16,606 bases of DNA from positions 1 through 16,606 of the forward strand of contig JACPRG010000152.1 of NCBI GenBank assembly GCA_016190025.1, read 5' to 3'. Shown here piece after piece: positions 6,162 through 11,990 of this stretch. Position numbers and translations under genes: made by a program. Numbering within the stretch: the first letter of the stretch is position 1; each line of letters starts with the position of its first letter. Below the pieces are notes generated by a model. That model searched no databases, was not told where the DNA came from, and saw only the letters and a program-made list of their open reading frames with translations. The stretch comes from Candidatus Tectimicrobiota bacterium. GTDB lineage: Bacteria > UBA8248 > JACPRG01.

Positions 6162-7037
6162 CTACGCCACGAACTGCATCAGCCGACTCTTGATGTCCGA
6201 GACGTGGTCCACGAACCGGGGCCGGTTCTTCGTCTCCAGCGTCCGGGGGCGCTCCAGCTCGATGTCAACGGTGGAGGCGACCCGCCCCGGACGGGGCGTC
6301 ATGACCACGATCCGGTCGGACAGGAAAACCGCCTCCTCCACGCTGTGCGTGACGAACACGACCGTCTTCTGCGTCTCCGTCCAGATCCGCAGCATCTCCA
6401 GGTTGAGCCTCTCCCGGGTGAGCGCGTCCAGGGCGGCGAAGGGCTCGTCCATGAGGAGGACGGCCGGGTCCTCGATGAGCGCCCGGCACAGGGCCGTCCG
6501 CTGCTGCATCCCGCCGGAGAGCTCGTGCGGGTACTTGTCCTCGAAGCCCTGCAGCCCCACGGACCGGATCAGCTCCTGCGCGCGGCGGCGAAAGGGGGCG
6601 ACCTTCCGGCCGTGCATCTCCAGGGGGAAGAGCACGTTCTCCGTCACCGTCCGCCAGGGCAGGAGGGTCGGCGCCTGGTAGACCATCCCCATGCCGAACT
6701 GGGTCCCCGCGATGGGGGCGCCCTTGAAGAGAATCTCGCCCTGCGTCTTCGGGAGCAGGCCCAGGATGAGGCGCAGGATGGTGCTCTTCCCGCACCCGCT
6801 CGGGCCGACAATGGACAGAAATTCTCTCTCGCGCACCGCGAACGAGACGTCCTCCAGCGCCACCACGGACGCGGACCGGCTCGGGTAGACCTTGTGGAGC
6901 CCCCTGATCTCAATCAGGGTCCCGTCGGAACCAGGGACGTCCGGACTCCCCGGCGAGGCCGCCACGGCGCCCGAAGGGTTCCCTCCGCCCCCCCCGCTCC
7001 CGGGGCGCGCCCGGTCCCTCCTCCTCGCGTTTTTCAC
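6162..7037 (-). CDS. ABC transporter ATP-binding protein (TauB/SsuB/ThiZ-type)
   Basis: The cytoplasmic ATPase of the importer, 291 residues from the GTG at 7037. Walker A GPSGCGKST is at about 78-86, the Q-loop glutamine at 121, and signature LSGGMQQR at 173-180. Walker B VLLMDEP follows at 193-199 and the H-loop histidine at 231. All are intact, so it should hydrolyse ATP. The layout is that of nitrate/sulfonate/taurine-type subunits. The GTG at 7037 overlaps the permease stop as GTGA and has GGAGGT (7045-7050) seven bases upstream. A GTG at 7052 would add five residues but lacks a comparable site. About 39 residues rich in Gly, Pro and Ser (including a run of five glycines) precede the ABC domain, which is unusual for this family and may be a disordered tail. 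A GTG further inside could also be the true start. Confidence 0.92.
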   Translation of the reverse strand: MKNARRRDRARPGSGGGGGNPSGAVAASPGSPDVPGSDGTLIEIRGLHKVYPSRSASVVALEDVSFAVREREFLSIVGPSGCGKSTILRLILGLLPKTQGEILFKGAPIAGTQFGMGMVYQAPTLLPWRTVTENVLFPLEMHGRKVAPFRRRAQELIRSVGLQGFEDKYPHELSGGMQQRTALCRALIEDPAVLLMDEPFAALDALTRERLNLEMLRIWTETQKTVVFVTHSVEEAVFLSDRIVVMTPRPGRVASTVDIELERPRTLETKNRPRFVDHVSDIKSRLMQFVA

Positions 7038-7774
7038 TGGAGGGACCTCCACCAGGCCACCCTTTTATCCGCCCAGACGATCAGCCCGAAGAGGACAAGG
7101 GAGATGACGGCGATCACGACGAGCGTGGCGAACATCAGGGGAGTCTTCATCACGCTGCCGGCGACGAGGATGAGGTTGCCGAGTCCGGTGTTGGCCCCCA
7201 CGAACTCCCCGATGATGGCCCCAATGAGGGCGAGGGGGAGGGAAATCTTCAAACCGTCGAACAGGTAGGGAAGGGAGTGGGGAAGGCGCAGTTTCCAGAA
7301 GATCCGGTTCCGGTTCTGCGTCAGCGCGGACGCCATCTCCATCTTGCCCGGGTCGATGTCCGTCATCCCCGAAATGGTGTTCACCGTGATGGGGAAAAAA
7401 GAGATCAGGAACGCCAGCACCAGCTTGGACATGAGCCCGAACCCGAACCAGACGATCAGGATCGGCGCAATCGCCACGATGGGAACCGAGCGGATGGTGA
7501 TGAGGATGGGATAGAGGACGGAGCGCAAGAAGTCTGAATACACCATCAAAACCGCCAGGAACACCCCGACGACGACGGCCGCAGCGAACCCGACAAGGGT
7601 CTCCAGGAGGGTGGCGTAGCTGTTCTGCAGGAGCAGCGGGTAATCCTTCGCCAGCGTGAGGGCGATCTCGGAGGGGGCGGGAAGGATGTACGCAGGCAAG
7701 ACCTCAAGGGAGACGAACCATTCCCACAGCAACAGGAGCGCGACGAAAAAGACTGCGACTCTCAAGGATCGCAT
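7034..7774 (-). CDS. ABC transporter permease (BPD_transp_1 / SsuC-TauC-type)
   Basis: A 246-residue inner-membrane permease of normal length and the first gene of the importer operon. Hydrophobic segments lie at about 6-23, 54-80, 86-108, 116-136, 176-192 and 214-234. The pattern fits six membrane spans. LPAPSEI near residue 31 is common at the start of NMT1-system permeases. The ATPase-contacting loop is at about 145-175 (MEMASALTQNRNRIFWKL then RLP). The usual glycine of the EAA loop is not obvious there, though the RLPHSLPYLFDGLKI part is standard. The ATG at 7774 has GGGAGGGG (7780-7787) just upstream. Its stop codon overlaps the ATPase GTG start. A strong promoter candidate lies 144-173 bp upstream, in the divergent region shared with hyuA. 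Confidence 0.92.
   Translation of the reverse strand: MRSLRVAVFFVALLLLWEWFVSLEVLPAYILPAPSEIALTLAKDYPLLLQNSYATLLETLVGFAAAVVVGVFLAVLMVYSDFLRSVLYPILITIRSVPIVAIAPILIVWFGFGLMSKLVLAFLISFFPITVNTISGMTDIDPGKMEMASALTQNRNRIFWKLRLPHSLPYLFDGLKISLPLALIGAIIGEFVGANTGLGNLILVAGSVMKTPLMFATLVVIAVISLVLFGLIVWADKRVAWWRSLQ
7038..7051 (-). promoter_or_regulatory. Inverted repeat containing the ATPase ribosome-binding site
   Basis: TGGAGG (7038-7043) and CCTCCA (7046-7051) form a perfect 6-bp inverted repeat. On the mRNA, one arm holds the GGAGGT that would initiate the ATPase and the other lies between it and the GTG. A ribosome finishing the permease would open this fold, so it may enforce translational coupling. 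The loop is only two bases, so in RNA the closing pairs would partly open. Confidence 0.4.
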
Positions 7775-7892
7775 CGTCGCCCCTCCCGAACCGGGCGAAG
7801 AGAAAGAAGAACCGCGGGAAGCGCGCTCTTTGCGGCGGGCAGGCTCCCCCCTCCCTCGGAAGTCTTAAATGAGCGCGCACGCGACGACCCGG

Positions 7893-7921
7893 GAATCAAT
7901 CTGACTACAGGTAATTGATTC
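7893..7921. promoter_or_regulatory. Perfect 8-bp dyad over the importer promoter, candidate operator
   Basis: GAATCAAT (7893-7900) and ATTGATTC (7914-7921) are exact inverted repeats separated by 13 bases. The arm centres are 21 bp apart, two turns of the helix, as for a dimeric DNA-binding protein. The right arm overlaps the -10 hexamer of the leftward promoter, and the rest covers the expected transcription start. Binding there would most simply repress the importer. It could also act on the divergent hyuA operon. Confidence 0.55.
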
Positions 7922-7947
7922 TAGAATTCAGGCGTCCTCCCTGTCAA
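7918..7947 (-). promoter_or_regulatory. Sigma-70-type promoter for the ABC importer operon
   Basis: On the reverse strand the exact consensus -35 TTGACA (7947-7942) is followed after 18 bases by TAGAAT (7923-7918), five of six matches to the -10. Transcription would begin near 7911, leaving a leader of about 135 bases before the permease ATG. The -10 lies within the perfect palindrome ATTCTAGAAT (7918-7927), so the plus strand also carries TAGAAT, but with only a poor -35 (CTGACT, 15-bp spacing). Confidence 0.6.
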
Positions 7948-8024
7948 CCGCCTTGCGGTCTCGGGACGCATCCGTCTCCTGGGCCTCGCCGGCACCCCGC
8001 GCACCCGGGGACGGAAAAGTGATA

Positions 8025-8036
8025 AAGTACGTACTT
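8025..8036. promoter_or_regulatory. 12-bp perfect palindrome upstream of hyuA, candidate operator
   Basis: AAGTACGTACTT reads the same on both strands. It lies 98-109 bp before the chosen hyuA ATG, in a short A+T-richer stretch. The form suits a TetR-, GntR- or MarR-type dimer site. It is distinct in sequence from the dyad at 7893-7921, suggesting a second regulator or independent control of the rightward operon. Confidence 0.42.
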
Positions 8037-8133
8037 CTTGAATGACAGGCCGGCGGGGCGGCCTGAAATTTTTCCGGGGCCGGGTCTTCCGCGCGCGGGC
8101 GGAAAACCGGCGGGGTCATCGGGGGTTTCTCAG

Positions 8134-10212
8134 ATGGGGTACCGCATCGGGATCGATGTGGGGGGCACGTTCACGGACTTCCTGGTCATGGACGACCGGG
8201 GGCAGGGGGAGGTCTTCAAAACCGCCTCCACCCCGGATGACCCGGCCACGGGCGTGTTCAACGGGTTCGAGGAGGCGGCGTCCTCGCAGGGCCTGTCCGT
8301 GACGGAATTTCTGGAGCGGACCCGGCTGATCGTGCACGGCACGACGGTGACCACGAACGCGGTCCTGACCCGTTCCGGCGCCAGGGTCGGTCTCCTCACG
8401 ACAGAAGGGTTCCGCGATTCCCTGGAAATGAGGCGCGGGATCAAAGAGCGGCTGTACGACATGCGTTGCAGCCCCCCTCCCCCGCTGGTGCCCCGCCATT
8501 TGCGGATCGGGGTCGCCGAGAGGATCGACGCCCAGGGGGACGCGGCGACCCCGCTGCGCCCGGAGAGCGTCCTTCGCGCCGTGGAGGCGTTCCGCGCGGC
8601 CGGCGTCGAGGCCGTGGCGGTGAGCCTGCTGTTCTCCTTTCTGAACCCCGCCCACGAGCGGGAGGCCGGCCGGCTGATCGCGCAGGCGTGGCCGGAGGTC
8701 TACCTTTCCCTCTCCTCCGAGGTGCTCCCCGCCATCCGGGAGTATGAGCGGACGAGCACTGTCGTGCTCAACGCCTACGTCGGCCCCATCCTGCACCGGT
8801 ACCTGGGACGGCTCGAGGCGCTGCTCCGGGAGCACCGGTTCAGCGGCGCGCTCCTCATCATGCAGTCCAACGGCGGGGTCTCGAGCCCGCAGGCCGCCCG
8901 GAAATGGGCCTCGGCCACCCTCCTGTCCGGTCCCGCGGCGGCCCCGGCGACGGGGCTGTTCTACGGCCGCCCCCACGAGACCCGCAACCTGATCACCCTG
9001 GACATGGGCGGGACGAGCTGCGACATCTGCGTGGTCAAAGACGGAGAGCCCCGGGTGACCACGGAGGGAGAGATCGGCGGATACCGGATCGCCTCTCCCA
9101 TCATCGACATCCACACCATCGGCGCCGGCGGGGGGAGCATCGCCTGGATCGACGAGGGGGGGATGCTGCAGGTGGGCCCGAGAAGCGCGGGGGCGAGGCC
9201 GGGCCCCATTTGCTACGGCCAGGGGGGGGAGGAGCCCACCGTCGTCGACGTGAACCTGCTCCTGGGATACCTGAATCCGAAGTATTTTCTGGGCGGGAAA
9301 ATCCCGCTGGACGAATCCAGGCCGAAGGCGGCGCTCCGGGAGCGGATCGCCAGCCCCCTGGGCCTGGACGCGCTGGAGGCCGCCGTCGGCATCTGGAAGG
9401 TGGTCAACGCCAACATGGCCGACGGGCTCCGCGCCGTCACCGTCGAGCGGGGGGACGACCCGAGGGAATTCACCCTCGTGGTCGCCGGCGGGGCGGGACC
9501 CATTCACGCCTGCGCCATTGCCCGGGAACTGGACGTCCCCGCCGTCGTGATCCCCCGGAACTCCTCGGTCTTCTGCGCGGCGGGGATGCTGATCTCCGAC
9601 CTGCGGCATCACTTCGTCGCCACGCACCGGGCGAAAGAGGACAAGCTGGAGATGGGCGCGGTCCGCGGCCTCTTCGAGCAGATGGCCCGCAGGGGGGCGG
9701 AGCTCCTGGACTCGGAGGGCGTCCCGGAGTCCGACCGGGGCTTTTCCTGCTCCGTTGACGCGCGCTATGTGGGCCAGCCCCACGAGGTGAACGTCTCCGT
9801 GGAATGGGAAGAGCTGAAGCGGGGAGACCTGGCCGCGGTGATCGAGCGCTTTCACAAGCGGCACGACGACCTGTTCGGTTACAGCGAGCCGGAGGAGAAG
9901 GTGGAAATCCTCAACCTGCGGCTCGTGGCGAGCGGCCTCACCCCGAAACCCGTGGCGCCCCCGCGGCCCCGGGCGACCGTCTCCCCCGAGGCGGCCCTCA
10001 AGGGGACCCGGGACGTCTTCTTCGCCTCCTGCGGCGGATGGAAGCCGACCCCCATCTACGACGGCCACCGCCTGGATCACGGGCACCGGGTCCGGGGAGG
10101 GGCGGTCATCGAGCAGCGGAACACGACCATCGTCGTGGAACCCGGGTTCGATCTCGCCTGCGACGAGCACGGGAACTACCTCCTCACCCCCCACAACGGA
10201 GGCCGGCCGTGA
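8134..10212 (+). CDS. Hydantoinase/oxoprolinase family protein, subunit A (HyuA-like)
   Basis: A 692-residue A-type subunit of the ATP-dependent hydantoinase/5-oxoprolinase/acetone-carboxylase family. It has an N-terminal actin-like ATP-binding motif DVGGTFTD (8-15), a second phosphate motif DMGGTSCD (290-297), and IDIHTIGAGGGSIAWID (324-340). GAGPIHACAIARELDVP is at 453-469, and a C-terminal domain includes HDDLFGYSEP and RNTTIVVEPG (662-671). This subunit is thought to phosphorylate the substrate so that partner B can complete amide cleavage or carboxylation. The frame could extend to a TTG at 8038, but I place the start at the ATG at 8134. There the protein opens MGYRIGIDVGGT as in homologues, with a GGGGG tract eight bases upstream. 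It ends in a GTGA overlap with hyuB. No small gamma subunit, as in acetone carboxylase, is present, which favours a lactam- or imide-opening enzyme. Substrate is unknown. Confidence 0.92.
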   Translation: MGYRIGIDVGGTFTDFLVMDDRGQGEVFKTASTPDDPATGVFNGFEEAASSQGLSVTEFLERTRLIVHGTTVTTNAVLTRSGARVGLLTTEGFRDSLEMRRGIKERLYDMRCSPPPPLVPRHLRIGVAERIDAQGDAATPLRPESVLRAVEAFRAAGVEAVAVSLLFSFLNPAHEREAGRLIAQAWPEVYLSLSSEVLPAIREYERTSTVVLNAYVGPILHRYLGRLEALLREHRFSGALLIMQSNGGVSSPQAARKWASATLLSGPAAAPATGLFYGRPHETRNLITLDMGGTSCDICVVKDGEPRVTTEGEIGGYRIASPIIDIHTIGAGGGSIAWIDEGGMLQVGPRSAGARPGPICYGQGGEEPTVVDVNLLLGYLNPKYFLGGKIPLDESRPKAALRERIASPLGLDALEAAVGIWKVVNANMADGLRAVTVERGDDPREFTLVVAGGAGPIHACAIARELDVPAVVIPRNSSVFCAAGMLISDLRHHFVATHRAKEDKLEMGAVRGLFEQMARRGAELLDSEGVPESDRGFSCSVDARYVGQPHEVNVSVEWEELKRGDLAAVIERFHKRHDDLFGYSEPEEKVEILNLRLVASGLTPKPVAPPRPRATVSPEAALKGTRDVFFASCGGWKPTPIYDGHRLDHGHRVRGGAVIEQRNTTIVVEPGFDLACDEHGNYLLTPHNGGRP

Positions 10213-11990
10213 GCGGATTCGACCGGGTCCAGTGCACCGTCATTCAGAACCGCCTGATGGCCATCACGCGGGACATGGGAACGACCATGTTGCGGACGTC
10301 GCGGTCGCCCATCCTGACCGAGGCCCGGGACTTCATCACCGCCCTCTTCGACGAAACGGGAAGGGTCGTGGCCCAGACCGAGTACATCCCCATCCTGTTC
10401 GCCTCCACCCCCGAGGCGGTGCGGAAGACGGGAGAGCTGTTCGAGGGGGAGATCGAGGACGGAGACATTTTCCTGCTCAACGACCCCTTCTGCGGGGGAA
10501 ACCACCTGCCGGACCTCACCATCCTGAAGCCCGTCTTCGGCCCCTCCGGCCGGCGCCGGTTCTGGGCGGTCACGAAGGGGCACCACGCCGACATCGGCGG
10601 GGCGGTGATGGGAGGATACAACCCCGGGGCGCGGGACGCCTTCCAGGAAGGGATCCGGATCCCCCCCCTCAAGCTCTACGACCGCGGCCGCCGCCGGGAG
10701 GACCTCTGGCGGATGCTGCTGTCCAACACGCGGCTCCCCCGCCACCTCAAGGGGGATCTGCGGGCGCAGATCAGCGCCGTCCGGCTGGCGGAGCGGCGGC
10801 TCAAGGACATGCTGGACAAGTGGGGGGAGGATACCCTCCTCGAGGCCATCGAGTTCTTTCTGGACGCCACGGAGCGGCGGGTCCGCCAGGAGATCGCCGG
10901 CATCCCCCCCGGAAGGTACCGGGCCCGCCGCGCCCTCGATCACGACGGGATCGACAAGTCGCGCAGGGTCTGGATCACCGTGGAGGTCACCGTCGACTCG
11001 GACCGGATCGTCTTCGACTACTCGGGGAGCGACCCACAGACGAAGGGCTTCGTGAACAGCTCCCTGCCCAACACGGTCTCCGCGAGCCTGATCGGCCTGT
11101 TCACCCTCATTGACCCCGGCATTCCCCACAACGAGGGGTGCTCCCGGCCCGTCCAGGTCATCGCCCCGCCGGGTCTCGTGGTGAACGCGCGGGAGCCCGC
11201 GCCCTCCAGCCTGTGCACCCTCGCGACGGCGGAAGCGATGATCGAGGCCATCTGGCTGGCCCTGGCGGAGGTCATCCCCCGGCGGATCCCCGCCGCCTGG
11301 GGCCGGGTGTGCGGGCCGAACATCTCGGGCGTCGATCCCCGGACCGGGGAGGGCTTCAGCGAGATCACCTTCCTGCGGAAAAACGGCGGGGGGGCCGCCT
11401 CCGGGTTCGACGGGTGGAGCCACGTGGGAACGGTGGTCTGCTGCGGCGGGGTGCGCGCCCCGAGCATCGAGATGCACGAGATGGACAGTCCGCTCTTCCT
11501 GTTGCAGCACGAGTACCGTATGGATTCGGGGGGCCCGGGGCGCTGGCGGGGCGGGCTCGGCGTCGATTACGTCTTCCGGGTGAACACCCCCGTGGCCCAG
11601 GCCTGCACCACGGGAGACGGCATGCTGGAGGAGAACCGCGCCTTCGGCCTGGCGGGGGGACTGCCCGGCGCGGCGAACCGGGTCTACTTCCGGCGCCCGG
11701 ACGGAGAGACCCTCGAAATGGACTCCAAGGCGGTCTATCCCCTCACCGAGGGCACCGAGATCCACATCCACTCCAGCGGAGGGGGAGGCTGGGGGGCGCC
11801 CTGGGAGCGGGAGAAACGGCTTGTGGCGATGGACGTCCGAAACGGATTCATCTCCCCGGAGAGCGCGCTCCGGGACTACGGGGTGGTCCTGGACGCGGCC
11901 ACGGGCGAGGCCGACCCAAAGGCCACGGAGCAATGGAGGCGAGAACAGGCGAAACCCGCGGGAAGTCCTGCGGGAGGTCACAGGCCGTGA
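10209..11990 (+). CDS. Hydantoinase B/oxoprolinase family protein (HyuB-like)
   Basis: A 593-residue B-type subunit, the partner of the preceding HyuA-like protein. The start is the GTG at 10209, which overlaps the hyuA stop as GTGA. GGAGG (10198-10202) lies six bases upstream, and the protein opens FDRVQCTVIQNRLMAITRDM as family members do. The frame stays open upstream to 9804, but that part is hyuA read in the wrong frame. Key segments are NDPFCGGNHLPDLTILKPVF (91-110) and GHHADIGGAVMGGYNPGARD (124-143). H99 and D102 with H125/H126 match the HxxD...H pattern of the Mn site in the homologous acetone-carboxylase subunit (inference from recall). The C-terminus has the expected glycine-rich segment SSGGGGWGAPWERE. 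It overlaps the CoA synthetase start by a second GTGA. No truncation seen. Confidence 0.92.
   Translation: MSGFDRVQCTVIQNRLMAITRDMGTTMLRTSRSPILTEARDFITALFDETGRVVAQTEYIPILFASTPEAVRKTGELFEGEIEDGDIFLLNDPFCGGNHLPDLTILKPVFGPSGRRRFWAVTKGHHADIGGAVMGGYNPGARDAFQEGIRIPPLKLYDRGRRREDLWRMLLSNTRLPRHLKGDLRAQISAVRLAERRLKDMLDKWGEDTLLEAIEFFLDATERRVRQEIAGIPPGRYRARRALDHDGIDKSRRVWITVEVTVDSDRIVFDYSGSDPQTKGFVNSSLPNTVSASLIGLFTLIDPGIPHNEGCSRPVQVIAPPGLVVNAREPAPSSLCTLATAEAMIEAIWLALAEVIPRRIPAAWGRVCGPNISGVDPRTGEGFSEITFLRKNGGGAASGFDGWSHVGTVVCCGGVRAPSIEMHEMDSPLFLLQHEYRMDSGGPGRWRGGLGVDYVFRVNTPVAQACTTGDGMLEENRAFGLAGGLPGAANRVYFRRPDGETLEMDSKAVYPLTEGTEIHIHSSGGGGWGAPWEREKRLVAMDVRNGFISPESALRDYGVVLDAATGEADPKATEQWRREQAKPAGSPAGGHRP

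Larger units (their letters stand above)
7775..8133. other. Divergent regulatory region between importer and hyuAB operons (359 bp)
   Basis: It separates the leftward permease from the rightward hyuA. It contains an A+T-rich core at about 7890-7930, a near-consensus leftward promoter, a long-armed dyad over that promoter, and a separate perfect palindrome nearer hyuA (each listed on its own). No convincing protein is encoded: the short frames here lack family features, and the upstream extension of hyuA starts at a TTG inside this regulatory DNA. No clear -35/-10 pair for hyuA was found. Confidence 0.7.

Noticed and set aside
4957..6681. 574-codon plus-strand frame across the binding protein and ATPase
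   Set aside because: It crosses two genes and their spacer on the other strand and shows no domain, signal peptide or ribosome-binding site.
8038..8133. 32-residue extension of hyuA from a TTG
   Set aside because: No homologous N-terminal sequence; it begins directly after the regulatory palindrome. The ATG at 8134 starts the conserved domain.
8116..10194. 692-codon open frame on the minus strand opposite hyuA
   Set aside because: It mirrors hyuA almost exactly, lacks recognisable motifs and has the odd composition of antisense high-GC frames. It is an artefact of C/G-rich third positions.
9804..10208. Upstream extension of hyuB from an ATG at 9804
   Set aside because: It is hyuA in the wrong frame. 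The family N-terminus and ribosome-binding site are at the GTG at 10209.
11138..11986. Upstream extension of the CoA synthetase from an ATG at 11138
   Set aside because: It is hyuB in the wrong frame. The CoA-binding domain begins right after the GTG at 11987.
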